A stretch of DNA of 64,000 bases from Zymobacter palmae (GCF_003610015.1 NZ_AP018933.1:1-64000); one strand, 5' to 3'. Positions 34,348 through 43,583 are shown, numbered from the stretch's first letter. The notes: generated by a model not told the origin, from the letters alone. Translations and numbers: made by a program.

Positions 34348-34386
34348 AAACGCCTCTTTTCCTTATCAAGGGAAAGAGGCGTTTTT
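34348..34386 (+). terminator. Rho-independent terminator of the atp operon
   Basis: A long stem, AACGCCTCTTT paired with AAAGAGGCGTT, is followed by TTTTTC, 31 bp after the atpC stop. Confidence 0.9.
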
Positions 34387-34455
34387 CATGGGAAAGAGCG
34401 AAGCGTCATTAACGGCACGAAAGATGGGCGCCCTGCGTTCCCATTGCTGCGGTGA

Positions 34456-34776
34456 TCAGTCCGCCAGTTCGTGATCCAGTACCAGGACGGACGTCTGCAC
34501 GTCGGATTTCAGCGCTGGCAGCAGGTATTTCTCGCAGACTTCAGCGTGATACGGGTGAGGCACATAGGTGTCCAGACCGGCCTTATCATCGAACACGACG
34601 CGCAGCACGTGCATGAAACCGTGGTGGAGGGGTTCATCGGTGATATTGTCGTGCCAGCTGATATCACGAATAGTCGGAATGCGGTCCTTCATCCCGAGAA
34701 AGGCTTGACCCAGTTCGTCAATCTGCTGCTGTGTCAGCGCCGGATTCAGCTGAAAGATAGCGTTGTGAATAATCAT
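34456..34776 (-). CDS. Dabb (stress-responsive A/B barrel) domain protein
   Basis: This 106-residue protein fits the Dabb fold. It has an N-terminal strand IIHNAIFQL, the segment ISWHDNITDEPLH, the FDDKAGLDTYVPHPYH signature and a final strand before the C-terminus. Dabb proteins form small dimeric alpha/beta barrels of mostly unknown function. It is the first of three minus-strand genes placed between atpC and glmU and has its own leader. Confidence 0.85.
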   Translation of the reverse strand: MIIHNAIFQLNPALTQQQIDELGQAFLGMKDRIPTIRDISWHDNITDEPLHHGFMHVLRVVFDDKAGLDTYVPHPYHAEVCEKYLLPALKSDVQTSVLVLDHELAD

Positions 34777-34893
34777 CGGGTGACTCCTTATTTCTTATAT
34801 ATAATAGGTAACAATATTATGGGCTTAATTTCCCACCGTTGATTACAGCGCGTATGGCTCCGATAGTGTAGAGGTAATACGAGTGTTTAAACA

Positions 34894-34917
34894 CTGATTT
34901 ATGGACGTCTAAATCAG
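34894..34917 (-). terminator. Probable terminator of the minus-strand GNAT gene
   Basis: CTGATTTA and TAAATCAG form an 8-bp perfect stem, 15 bp beyond the stop codon. The minus strand continues into a second, nested 14-bp palindrome AGTGTTTAAACACT (34882-34895). The stem is AT-rich, so efficiency is uncertain. Confidence 0.5.
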
Positions 34918-34931
34918 CCTTATTGACTCGG

Positions 34932-35486
34932 TTATATATCACCGGACGGCTGCCATTCTTCACGATCAATGATGTACAGCACATGATCGGCAAGTGGATG
35001 ATTCCGATCAAGCAAAGGGTGCTTGAAGTCCTGATTCAGCTTACGCATGCCGATACGTTGCATTAGCGCGATGGACGGTGCATTGGTGCACGTCGTGAAA
35101 GCAAGCACCGTAGGTGCATCCAGCTCGCGGAAGGCAAAGGATAGCGCAGCCTTCGCGGCTTCGGACGCGTAGCCTTGGTGCCAGAAGCGCTCATCTAGCC
35201 GCCATGCTATTTCAATGAAAGGGCTAAGCGGAATATCACCAGTTTGGTGGCGAAGGCCGGTAAAGCCGATGAATTCGCCGGTTTCTTTTAGTGCGACCGC
35301 CCACAGCCCCCACCCTTGCTTGGCAATGTCGCCTTGCAAGGATAAGGCGAGTTGCGTGCTCTGCTCTTGCGTCAATATGGCTGGAAAATAGCGCATCACC
35401 TCGGGATTTGCTGACATGGTGTTGAACGCTGCTATATCAGGCGTTGTCCATTGACGCAATGTTAGGCGTTTCGTCTCTAGGGTCAT
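34932..35486 (-). CDS. GNAT family N-acetyltransferase (RimJ/RimL type)
   Basis: This protein of about 184 residues has the RimL-type pattern: the start LETKRLTLRQW, then ANPEVMRYFPA, then IAWRLDERFWHQGYASEAAKAALSF as the acetyl-CoA loop. Substrates in this group are protein N-termini, small amines or antibiotics and cannot be assigned. I chose the ATG at 35486; an upstream ATG at 35507 would add 7 residues and bring it within 3 bp of the gene upstream. The local base composition is more AT-rich than in atp and glm. Confidence 0.85.
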   Translation of the reverse strand: MTLETKRLTLRQWTTPDIAAFNTMSANPEVMRYFPAILTQEQSTQLALSLQGDIAKQGWGLWAVALKETGEFIGFTGLRHQTGDIPLSPFIEIAWRLDERFWHQGYASEAAKAALSFAFRELDAPTVLAFTTCTNAPSIALMQRIGMRKLNQDFKHPLLDRNHPLADHVLYIIDREEWQPSGDI

Positions 35487-35510
35487 TGGTTCGTGCCTAT
35501 TCAACATGAG

Positions 35511-35927
35511 CTAGCGTTTCCTTTGGTCGCGTGGATCGACGGCAACTTCTGCCAAATAACGTTCAAAATCAGCCATGTCGCTATAGATCTTATGATAATA
35601 ATGGCCGCCATTATCAATGGCGATTCTAGCATTGCCGTATATAAGGCAGGTCTTCTTATAAATGGGAAGGGAATGATTTTCCACTGATGCCATGAATCGA
35701 CGATAGCGTTCCAGTGCTTGGGCAATTACGGCTCTTTCGTTGTCGCTTTCTGCACTGACATGCTCCTTTTCGAGACCGATTATGATCTCAGTGGCGCGTT
35801 GCTTGATATCGTCGTACACGATGTGGCCCCCATAATGAATCTGCGGCTGTGATATGCATATTGCTACGGTGCCGTGTAGATCATTCTCGCTTGCTATGAG
35901 TGTGTGCGGTAGCGTCGAGAGCGCCAC
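35511..35927 (-). CDS. Hypothetical protein
   Basis: I do not recognise this 138-residue protein. It appears soluble, with no signal peptide or membrane helix, and has a central helical segment (about 60-85, NERAVIAQALERYRRFMAS) and several His and Tyr residues. It lies directly upstream of the GNAT gene on the same strand with almost no gap, so the two are probably one transcript and may work together. The AT-richer sequence and the disrupted atp-glmU context suggest acquisition. Confidence 0.6.
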   Translation of the reverse strand: MALSTLPHTLIASENDLHGTVAICISQPQIHYGGHIVYDDIKQRATEIIIGLEKEHVSAESDNERAVIAQALERYRRFMASVENHSLPIYKKTCLIYGNARIAIDNGGHYYHKIYSDMADFERYLAEVAVDPRDQRKR

Positions 35928-36168
35928 GGCTGATGGAATGACGTTAGCGGTGGGATGAGGTGCACGAAAATGGTGCTCCCTGTATATCGGTGTGATGTTT
36001 ATTGTCGTTGTGTTGTGTTGCTATCTTTCGGAATGAAACCTAGGGGCCGATGCTGCTACCATGTTCCCTATCTGTCTGTGCGGAAAGATCGGCGGTGAGT
36101 CGATCCCGCTTCGTGAACCCGTCATGCCGTCGCCCTGCAGGGTGACCGATTCATCCAGAGGAACTCCC

Positions 36169-37530
36169 ATGTCGCTCGACGTTGTCATCCTTGCTGCCGG
36201 TCAGGGTAGCCGTATGCGTTCGAAACTGCCGAAGGTGCTGCACCAGATCGGTGGTAAGCCGATGGTGGCACATGTCATCGACGCTGCCGATACGCTGCCG
36301 GACAGCCGCACTCACGTCGTCGTCGGTCATGGGGCCGAACAGGTCGAGCAGGCATTGGCAGGGCGCGGCGTTAGCTTCGCCCGCCAAACCGAGCAGAAAG
36401 GTACTGGGCATGCGGTGGCTCAGACGTTGGAACAGATCGGGGACGGCGCCGTGTTGATCCTGTACGGCGATGTTCCGCTGATCGCACCGCATACGCTGGC
36501 CGCCATGGTCGAGAAAGTCTCGCCTGCTACGCTGTCGCTGCTGACGGTAATGCTCGACAATCCGTACGGCTATGGACGCATCGTGCGCGACGCTGAGCGG
36601 CGCGTCACCGGTATCGTCGAAGAGAAGGATGCGACCGACGAACAGCGCAGCATCACCGAATGCAATACGGGTATTCTTGCCACTACGGGTGCGCAGCTCA
36701 AACGCTGGCTGCCCGCGCTGTCCTCAGACAATGCGCAGGGCGAATACTACCTGACGGATATCATTGCGATGGCCGCTTCCGAAGGCGTCACTATCGACAC
36801 CTATCAGCCAGCCGCCGCTTTCGAAGTGCAAGGCGTTAACGATCGCGTGCAGTTGGCCGCGCTAGAGCGCTGCCACCAGGCCGTCAAGGTTGACGCCATC
36901 ATGCGCGCTGGGGCTACCGTTGCCGATCCCGCGCGTGTTGATATTCGGGGGGAACTGACGGTGGGTCAGGATGTGCTGATCGACATCAACTGTGTGTTTG
37001 AAGGGCAAGTAACATTGGGCGACGGTGTTGCGATCGGTCCGGGCTGCATTATCCGCAATGCCACGATCGGTGCGAATACGCAGGTGGATGCCTACAGCGT
37101 GATCGACGATGCACAGGTCGACGGTGCCAACGCTATCGGGCCGTTCGCGCGCCTGCGCCCAGGTGCTGAGCTGCGTGAAGGCGCCAAAGTTGGCAACTTC
37201 GTCGAAATCAAGAAAGCCGTGCTGGGCAAAGGGGCCAAGGTCAACCACCTCAGCTATATCGGCGATGCAGACGTCGGCGAGCGCGTTAACGTGGGAGCGG
37301 GATCAATCACCTGTAACTACGATGGCGTCAACAAATCGCGCACCGTATTGGGGGATGATGTGTTCATCGGCTCCAATACGGCCTTGGTCGCGCCCGTCAA
37401 GGTCGGTGATCGCTCGACGACAGCCGCTGGCTCGGTCATTACCAGCGATGTAGCCGACGATACCCTGGCCATCGGGCGCGCTCGTCAGGTCGTGAAAGCG
37501 GGTTGGAAGCGACCGACCAAACGCCAGTAA
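36169..37530 (+). CDS. glmU: Bifunctional UDP-N-acetylglucosamine pyrophosphorylase / glucosamine-1-phosphate N-acetyltransferase
   Basis: GlmU acetylates glucosamine-1-phosphate and uridylates it to UDP-GlcNAc for peptidoglycan and LPS. The 453-residue protein has the nucleotidyltransferase motif LAAGQGSRMRSKLPKVLH (9-26), then a left-handed beta-helix with hexapeptide repeats and the GNFVEIKKA, NVGAGSITCNYDG acetyltransferase segments. I chose the ATG at 36169 with an AGAGGAA site; an ATG 36 codons upstream is not family-like. Confidence 0.97.
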   Translation: MSLDVVILAAGQGSRMRSKLPKVLHQIGGKPMVAHVIDAADTLPDSRTHVVVGHGAEQVEQALAGRGVSFARQTEQKGTGHAVAQTLEQIGDGAVLILYGDVPLIAPHTLAAMVEKVSPATLSLLTVMLDNPYGYGRIVRDAERRVTGIVEEKDATDEQRSITECNTGILATTGAQLKRWLPALSSDNAQGEYYLTDIIAMAASEGVTIDTYQPAAAFEVQGVNDRVQLAALERCHQAVKVDAIMRAGATVADPARVDIRGELTVGQDVLIDINCVFEGQVTLGDGVAIGPGCIIRNATIGANTQVDAYSVIDDAQVDGANAIGPFARLRPGAELREGAKVGNFVEIKKAVLGKGAKVNHLSYIGDADVGERVNVGAGSITCNYDGVNKSRTVLGDDVFIGSNTALVAPVKVGDRSTTAAGSVITSDVADDTLAIGRARQVVKAGWKRPTKRQ

Positions 37531-37717
37531 TTCTCCCTCTTCAGCGCTTTCTGTCGGTCAGCCGTGTCGTTGGATGTAACGCAAATGCCCGATTCTGCCG
37601 TTATCGGTATACACGGCTTTACATTTCGATTCGAAAGATACTACCTTTTGAAGTGAAATTAAGGGAAGGCGCTGTTATTCTTCGTTGCCACGTCGAAAGC
37701 ACACTCAAAGGACGGTC

Positions 37718-38488
37718 ATGACCAGACGTTCCACCCCCGCACGCCGTACGGAAATCATGGCGCTGCTGGAAGAGCGCGGCGAGATCAGCGTCGAGGCGCT
37801 GGCCCGCTACTTTTCGACCTCTGAGGTCACGATTCGCAAGGACTTGGCGCTGCTTGAGCATCAGGGGCTGCTGATTCGCCGCTATGGTGGAGCCGCCCTT
37901 ATTCCGCGCACCGATCAGCCTGCCGTGGTGTCTTTGGCCAAGCTGGCCATTGCCAAGGCCGCGCGCCAGCGCATACGCGATCATGCCCGCATCATTATCG
38001 ACAGCGGCAGCACCACGTCAGCACTGATTCCAGAACTGCGCGATGTGCTAGGGCTTGTCGTGATGACCAACTCGCTGGCAGTGGCCAACGCCATTCGCGA
38101 GCTGGACAGCCGCCCCGCGCTGCTGATGACGGGCGGTACATGGGATGAGCGCTCATGCGCTTTCCAAGGGCAGGTGGCGGAGCAAGTACTGCGCGCCTAT
38201 GACTTCGACCAGCTGTTCATCGGGGCTGACGGTATCGACCCCGAGCGAGGTACGACCACCTTCAACGAGCTGCTGCATCTGTCTCGTGTGATGGCCGATG
38301 TGGCCCGTGAAGTTGTGGTGATGATCGAGTCCGACAAGATGGGGCGCCGTATCCCCAACCTCGAGTTGGCCTGGTCAGCTATTGATGTATTGATTACCGA
38401 TGATCAGATCAGCGATGAGCTGTTCGACACGATTACTGCGCAAGGGGTCAATGTCGTGCGTGCCCAAGTGGCGGATACCCCTCGCTAA
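37718..38488 (+). CDS. DeoR/GlpR family transcriptional regulator (GlmR-like)
   Basis: This 256-residue regulator has an N-terminal winged HTH (RRTEIMALLEERGEISVEALARYFSTSEVTIRKDL) and a C-terminal sugar-phosphate-sensing domain with IIIDSGSTTSALIPEL and the GADGIDPERG region. Its place between glmU and glmS matches the DeoR-type GlmR seen in pseudomonads, so control of amino-sugar synthesis is likely but inferred. I chose the ATG at 37718 with an AAAGGA site. Confidence 0.88.
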   Translation: MTRRSTPARRTEIMALLEERGEISVEALARYFSTSEVTIRKDLALLEHQGLLIRRYGGAALIPRTDQPAVVSLAKLAIAKAARQRIRDHARIIIDSGSTTSALIPELRDVLGLVVMTNSLAVANAIRELDSRPALLMTGGTWDERSCAFQGQVAEQVLRAYDFDQLFIGADGIDPERGTTTFNELLHLSRVMADVAREVVVMIESDKMGRRIPNLELAWSAIDVLITDDQISDELFDTITAQGVNVVRAQVADTPR

Positions 38489-38499
38489 AAAATTCGTAA

Positions 38500-38522
38500 G
38501 CAGCAAGCCTACGGCTTGCTGC
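38500..38522 (+). repeat. Hairpin between the DeoR-type regulator and glmS
   Basis: GCAGCAAGCC pairs perfectly with GGCTTGCTGC around a 3-base loop, in the 62-bp gap before glmS. Only TTC follows, so it would be a weak terminator or a regulatory hairpin. Confidence 0.5.
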
Positions 38523-38550
38523 TTCAACCCCTTCGTTCAGGAGATAGGCC

Positions 38551-40383
38551 ATGTGTGGAATCGTTGGTGCGATCGCAGGGCGTCAGGTACAGGACATTCT
38601 GCTGGAAGGCCTGCGTCGCCTCGAATACCGCGGCTATGATAGCGCCGGTATGGCAGTGCTGTCAGATGACGGTCAGCTGGAACGCCGCCGTGCAGCAGGC
38701 AAGGTTGCGGCACTGGAAAATGCATTGAAAGAAGCATCCCTGCCCGGCTGCCTTGGCATTGCACATACCCGTTGGGCTACACATGGTCGTCCGCTGGAGC
38801 GCAACGCACACCCGCACATGTCCGGTAACAAACTGGCCGTAGTGCATAACGGCATCATTGAGAACTACGAAAGCCTCAAACAGGAACTCGAAGCTGAAGG
38901 GTATGCCTTTACCTCTGATACCGACACCGAGGTCATTGCGCATTTGGTTGCGCGTGAATACGACCGTTGCGGCGATCTTTTGGCAGCCGTTGAAGGCGTT
39001 ATTGCACGTTTGGACGGTGCCTACGCGCTGGGTGTCGTTCATGCAGATGAACCGCAAACGCTGATCGGTGCTCGCAAAGGCAGCCCATTGGTTGTCGGTG
39101 TAGGCATCGAAGAGATGTTCATCGGTTCCGATCCGTTGGCGCTGCTACAGGTAACTGATCGCTTCATCTATCTGGAAGAAGGCGACATCGTGCGTCTGAC
39201 GCGCAAAGGCGCTGAAATCCGCAACGCTGGCAAAGCAGTCGAACGTGAAATCACCACGTTTGAACATGGCGATGGTGCCGTTAGTCGTGGTGGCTATCGC
39301 CACTTCATGTTGAAAGAGATCTACGAACAGGCAGGAGTCGTTAGCGCGACGCTGGAAGGTCGCCTGACCGAGAATCACGTGCTGACACGCTCCTTCGGTG
39401 CCGCTGCCGATACGCTGTTCGATCAGGTCGACGCGATTCAGATTGTCGCCTGTGGTACCAGCTATCATGCGGGTATGGTGGCACGTTACTGGATTGAAAA
39501 GCTGGCAGGCATTCCGACACAGGTCGAGGTGGCTTCTGAATACCGCTACCGTGACGTTGTTGTGCCGCGCAACACGCTGTTTGTGACGCTGTCGCAGTCA
39601 GGTGAAACCGCGGATACACTGGCGGCACTGCGTTTCGCTCAATCTCAGAACAAGTATCTGGGCACGCTGGCGATCTGCAACGTACCGGGTAGTTCTCTGG
39701 TGCGCGAGTCCGAGCTGAGCCTGATGACACAGGCCGGCCCCGAGATCGGTGTCGCTTCCACCAAAGCGTTCACGACCCAGCTGGTTGCCCTGCTGCTGCT
39801 GGCACTGGCACTGCGTCATCAGCGCCAAGGTAACGACGATGTACAGGCCAACGCGGTTAAGGCGCTGCGTCATCTGCCAGACGTACTGAAGGAAACGCTG
39901 GCGCTGGATAGCGCGATCGAAACCCTGTCTGCTGCGTTTGCTGAGAAGCATCACGCCCTGTTCCTTGGCCGCGGTCCTCAGTTCCCGATCGCTCTAGAAG
40001 GGGCACTGAAGCTCAAGGAAATCTCCTACATTCATGCGGAAGCCTATCCCGCAGGCGAGCTGAAACATGGCCCGCTGGCGCTGGTCGATAGCGAGATGCC
40101 GGTCATCGCCGTAGCACCTAACGATGAGTTGCTGGAAAAACTGAAGTCCAACCTGCAGGAAGTCCGTGCCCGTGGTGGCGAACTGTTCGTGTTTGCCGAT
40201 AGCCGTGCCAACATCAGCGAAGGTGAAGGCGTCCATGTAATGACGCTGCCGCAGGTGGATGAACTGGTCGCCCCGATCATCTACACCGTACCGCTACAGC
40301 TGCTGTCGTATCACGTGGCTGTGCTGAAAGGCACCGATGTGGATCAACCGCGTAACCTCGCGAAAAGCGTGACGGTGGAATAA
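38551..40383 (+). CDS. glmS: Glutamine-fructose-6-phosphate aminotransferase (isomerizing)
   Basis: GlmS makes glucosamine-6-phosphate from fructose-6-phosphate and glutamine, the first step to UDP-GlcNAc. The 610-residue protein begins MCGIVGA, so Cys1 after Met removal is the glutaminase nucleophile; two SIS sugar-isomerase domains follow (VACGTSYHAG, LSQSGETADTLAAL) and the C-terminus ends NLAKSVTVE. Together with glmU and the regulator it covers most of the UDP-GlcNAc route. Confidence 0.98.
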   Translation: MCGIVGAIAGRQVQDILLEGLRRLEYRGYDSAGMAVLSDDGQLERRRAAGKVAALENALKEASLPGCLGIAHTRWATHGRPLERNAHPHMSGNKLAVVHNGIIENYESLKQELEAEGYAFTSDTDTEVIAHLVAREYDRCGDLLAAVEGVIARLDGAYALGVVHADEPQTLIGARKGSPLVVGVGIEEMFIGSDPLALLQVTDRFIYLEEGDIVRLTRKGAEIRNAGKAVEREITTFEHGDGAVSRGGYRHFMLKEIYEQAGVVSATLEGRLTENHVLTRSFGAAADTLFDQVDAIQIVACGTSYHAGMVARYWIEKLAGIPTQVEVASEYRYRDVVVPRNTLFVTLSQSGETADTLAALRFAQSQNKYLGTLAICNVPGSSLVRESELSLMTQAGPEIGVASTKAFTTQLVALLLLALALRHQRQGNDDVQANAVKALRHLPDVLKETLALDSAIETLSAAFAEKHHALFLGRGPQFPIALEGALKLKEISYIHAEAYPAGELKHGPLALVDSEMPVIAVAPNDELLEKLKSNLQEVRARGGELFVFADSRANISEGEGVHVMTLPQVDELVAPIIYTVPLQLLSYHVAVLKGTDVDQPRNLAKSVTVE

Positions 40384-40513
40384 CGGTTTTTATATATGAA
40401 ATGAAAATCGTTTGGTGATTTAGCCTAGGTAAACAGGTACCTCCCACCGCTAGCGGCATTACCGTATCTATAGCTTTGATAAGGCGAATGAGTACTGCTT
40501 AAAAATCGTCGCG

Positions 40514-40549
40514 AAAAAGGCCCTGAAGCATCCGCTTCAGGGCCTTTTT
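40514..40549. terminator. Bidirectional terminator between glmS and argP
   Basis: AAAAAGGCCCTGAAGC and GCTTCAGGGCCTTTTT form a 16-bp perfect stem with a 4-base loop, so both strands show a T-run. It serves convergent glmS (+) and argP (-). Confidence 0.92.
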
Positions 40550-40563
40550 ATCAGGTGGCATTG

Positions 40564-41478
40564 CTAACGTTCCTCTCGCGGCATGTCATGTAGCATCGTT
40601 TTAGATGCGGCCATCAATGCACGGGTGATGCATGCCAGTGTGCTTGAGCGCACGGCTGCATGCTGCCAGTACAGTGGAACATCAAGCCACACCTCGGGTT
40701 TGATGAGCTGCACATTGCCTTGTTTCAGCGCAGGGTTCACGAGGCTGTCCGGTGCCATGCACCATCCCATTCCACGTGCAGTAGCATCCATGAATCCTAT
40801 CGAGGTTGGTAAATAATGCGTGGGGGGTGTCAGCTCGCGGCCAGTAACGGTACGGATGAAACGTGTCTGTAGCTCATCCTTACGATTGAAGGCCAGCATG
40901 GGGGCCGTTGCCAGTGAGGTAGCATCAACGCCATGCGAGAAGTAGCGTGCAGCAAAGCGAGGAGACGCAACGGCCATATACCGCATGGTGCCCAGCGCAT
41001 GCACATTGCAGCCTTGTATAGCCGAAGATTCCGCTGTGATCGCACCGATGGCCTTGCCATCGCGCAGTAGGGCCAGTGAATAATCTTGGTCATCCACGAT
41101 GATTTCGAAGAGGAAGCCGGACTGTTCATGCAGCTCAGCAAGGGCCGCTATCACCCACGTGGCCAGCGAATCGTCGTTCACCGCCAGGGTAATGCGCTGC
41201 TGAGGAAAATCTGTCGTGCTGGCATCCGTGAAGTCCTGTAGCGCTTCGGTTTCCAGCACCAGCATGGGCTTTACGCGGCGCAGCAATTTCTTTCCCGCAG
41301 GTGTTGGGCGGCACGGGGTCTGCCTGATGATGAGAACCTGCCCAAGCCGGTCTTCTAGCGCCTTGATGCGTTGCGATATGGCCGAGGGAGTGACAGACAA
41401 CCGACGTGCGGCTGCATCAAAGCTAGCCTCTTCCAGAACAGTAGCAAAGGCGGTGAGTTGCGGGTGTAGCAGTTCCAA
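40564..41478 (-). CDS. argP: LysR-type regulator ArgP
   Basis: ArgP activates argO, a lysine/arginine exporter gene, in response to basic amino acids. The 304-residue LysR-type protein has the N-terminal HTH (FDAAARRLSVTPSAISQRIKAL) and the ArgP-like RIKALEDRLGQVLIIRQTPCRPTPAG. It is divergent from the LysE-type exporter gene, which supports the name. Its apparent start is TTG at 41478 with a weak ribosome-binding site. A palindromic site lies just upstream. Confidence 0.88.
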   Translation of the reverse strand: MELLHPQLTAFATVLEEASFDAAARRLSVTPSAISQRIKALEDRLGQVLIIRQTPCRPTPAGKKLLRRVKPMLVLETEALQDFTDASTTDFPQQRITLAVNDDSLATWVIAALAELHEQSGFLFEIIVDDQDYSLALLRDGKAIGAITAESSAIQGCNVHALGTMRYMAVASPRFAARYFSHGVDATSLATAPMLAFNRKDELQTRFIRTVTGRELTPPTHYLPTSIGFMDATARGMGWCMAPDSLVNPALKQGNVQLIKPEVWLDVPLYWQHAAVRSSTLACITRALMAASKTMLHDMPREER

Positions 41479-41495
41479 TGTCGTCTGTGCTCCAA

Positions 41496-41510
41496 ATTAG
41501 ATTTTCTAAT
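41496..41510. promoter_or_regulatory. Candidate LysR-type operator upstream of argP
   Basis: ATTAGATTTTCTAAT is a perfect interrupted palindrome containing the T-N11-A pattern of LysR-type sites. It lies 18 bp upstream of the argP start and 81 bp before argO, so ArgP autoregulation or argO activation is plausible. Confidence 0.5.
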
Positions 41511-41591
41511 GAATGCCAAGAAAAGATAGTTTTACTGATTGCGCAGGTTTGTCCACCCTCAGGGTTCTTTTCCTATACAGGTGTGACCATC

Positions 41592-42212
41592 ATGCTTTTC
41601 TCGGCGGTACTGGCCGGCTTTATCAGCGGCGCGGGACTGATCATAGCGATCGGTGCACAAAACGCTTTCATTCTGAGGCAGGGGCTACTGCGTCGTCATG
41701 TGGGGTTAGTCGTCAGCGTAGCAGTGAGCAGCGATATCCTGTTGATCATGTGCGGCATCGTAGGGGGTGGGGTGCTGGTGAAAGAGTGGCCGCTGCTGAT
41801 GCAGGTGCTGCGTTTCGGCGGGGCGGCCTTCTTGGGGCTGTACGGTTTGAAGGCGGCTTGGCGCGCTTTCGGAAGCAGCGATGTTCTGGTGTCTGAGCGC
41901 AACGCTAGCAATGGCAGTTGGCGCAGGATACTGCTGACCTGCTTGGCGTTCACCTTCCTTAATCCACATGTGTATCTCGACACTATGGTGCTATTGGGCA
42001 GTCTCTCTATGCACTATGCAGGGGACGCGCATTGGATGTTCGGACTTGGGGCTTGTCTTGCCAGTGTGGTTTGGTTTTCGGTATTGGGTTACGGCGCTCG
42101 TTTCTTGCAACCGCTCTTTGGCAGCGTGCGTGCTTGGCGTGTGTTGGACGGCATGATAGCCGTCTTCATGCTGAGCATGAGTGCGGTGCTACTGATAAAT
42201 CCGCTGTGCTGA
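41592..42212 (+). CDS. argO: LysE/ArgO family amino acid exporter
   Basis: This 206-residue membrane protein of the LysE family exports arginine and/or lysine. It has about six hydrophobic helices and the family start GFISGAGLIIAIGAQNAFILRQGL. The frame is open 38 codons further upstream, but the ATG at 41592 fits the family. It is divergent from argP; a bidirectional terminator follows. Confidence 0.92.
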   Translation: MLFSAVLAGFISGAGLIIAIGAQNAFILRQGLLRRHVGLVVSVAVSSDILLIMCGIVGGGVLVKEWPLLMQVLRFGGAAFLGLYGLKAAWRAFGSSDVLVSERNASNGSWRRILLTCLAFTFLNPHVYLDTMVLLGSLSMHYAGDAHWMFGLGACLASVVWFSVLGYGARFLQPLFGSVRAWRVLDGMIAVFMLSMSAVLLINPLC

Positions 42213-42336
42213 CATAGCGCCACTCATTCTCAATGTGTTGAGTGCTTTTGGGTGAAGAAACGCCGATATCAAAGAAAATTATTTAAGTACTCATTGAGTT
42301 TTTCTCAAAACAGCCCCTCTGTAGAAATCGGCGCGT

Positions 42337-42371
42337 AAAAAGGCCGCTGGATGTAATCCAGCGGCCTTTTT
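42337..42371. terminator. Bidirectional terminator after argO
   Basis: AAAAAGGCCGCTGGA and TCCAGCGGCCTTTTT form a 15-bp perfect stem with a 5-base loop, so it serves argO (+) and the MFS gene (-). Confidence 0.92.
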
Positions 42372-42404
42372 GGTCGTTCTTCCCCAGTCTAGTAGCTAGA
42401 CCGC

Positions 42405-43583
42405 TTACTTCAATCGCATTACACACAGCGCACTTAACATCACCACTACCGCCATGATCACCATCATACCGGCTATGCCGAAGCCAGTAATAACTATTCC
42501 CCCTAGCAGAGCACCCGCACCGATCGCAGCATTGAAGATGGCGACATGAAGCGCCGATGCAGGCATGGCAGCATCTCCTGCCAAACGCAGTACCCACGTT
42601 TGAAGGCCCACGAAAACGATGGCAATGCCCATTCCCCAACCCACCAGTAGAAGCGCGAGCGGCATAATCATGCCGCGAATAGGCAATGCGCTGAGAGCGA
42701 TAAGGCACAGTGCAATAACAGCGAGTGCTAAGGTAACCAAACGCTTGAGATAGCGATCCATCAACCGGCCGGATATGACGTTGCCTGCGATACCTGCCAG
42801 CCCAAAGATCAGTAATAGCCCGCTAACAGTAGTAGGGGGCATGTTCAGCAGTTGGGAAAGCGCTGGCTCTATATAGGTGAACGCTGCGAAATGGGCGGTG
42901 ATGGCCCCCGCGGTCACTGCATAAAGAGCCACCAGCGTGCGGTGGCGTAGCACTTGAAGCAAGGCCTTTATGCCCAGCGATGGGGCAGGGGGGACATGTG
43001 GCACGGTGAAAGCGATGATCAGTGCTGTTAGCAATGAGAGTGCCGCGATGGCCATGAAGGCTGTACGCCAGCCACTAAACTGGGTGAGCAGGTTAGCAAG
43101 TGGTATGCCGACGACGCTGGCTGCCGATACGCCGCCAAAGATGATGGACGATGCTAGGCCCAGTCGACGTGCAGGTACCAGCTGAGCAGCTGTTGCGCCG
43201 ATGATGGTCCAGAACACGCCATGCGCCAATGCGCCCACCATGCGGGCCATCAGCAGTGTGATGAACTGGCTGCCTTGCGCGGCCGTCAGGCTGGACAGTG
43301 CCAGTATGACCATCAGCACCACCAGCAGTGGTTTGCGTGGCAAGCGGCCCAGACAGGTGGCCGATAGTAGGGCAATGATGGCCGCCACCCAAGCGTAAGC
43401 CGTGACAATCAATCCGGCTCGGGCCTCTGTCTGCCCGAAGTCGGCGGCCAATGGTGATAATAGCCCGATGGGGGCCAGTTCGGTTGTCACGATGGCGAAT
43501 GCGCTGATGCCAAGGGCGATGACGGCCAGCCAGCGAGACCATGAAACAGCGGTGCTATCGGTCAGGTGAGCGTGTCTGTTCAC
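42405..43583 (-). CDS. MFS transporter, sugar efflux/SotB-like
   Basis: This 392-residue major facilitator protein has about 12 hydrophobic helices and the DHA1-type features TTELAPIGLLSPLAADF in helix 1, AYAWVAAIIAL and AHGVFWTIIGATAAQ. The pattern is closest to the SotB sugar efflux group, but the substrate is uncertain. I chose the GTG at 43583, where MFS homology starts; further upstream the frame is open without family-like sequence. It is transcribed alone on the minus strand. Confidence 0.83.
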   Translation of the reverse strand: MNRHAHLTDSTAVSWSRWLAVIALGISAFAIVTTELAPIGLLSPLAADFGQTEARAGLIVTAYAWVAAIIALLSATCLGRLPRKPLLVVLMVILALSSLTAAQGSQFITLLMARMVGALAHGVFWTIIGATAAQLVPARRLGLASSIIFGGVSAASVVGIPLANLLTQFSGWRTAFMAIAALSLLTALIIAFTVPHVPPAPSLGIKALLQVLRHRTLVALYAVTAGAITAHFAAFTYIEPALSQLLNMPPTTVSGLLLIFGLAGIAGNVISGRLMDRYLKRLVTLALAVIALCLIALSALPIRGMIMPLALLLVGWGMGIAIVFVGLQTWVLRLAGDAAMPASALHVAIFNAAIGAGALLGGIVITGFGIAGMMVIMAVVVMLSALCVMRLK

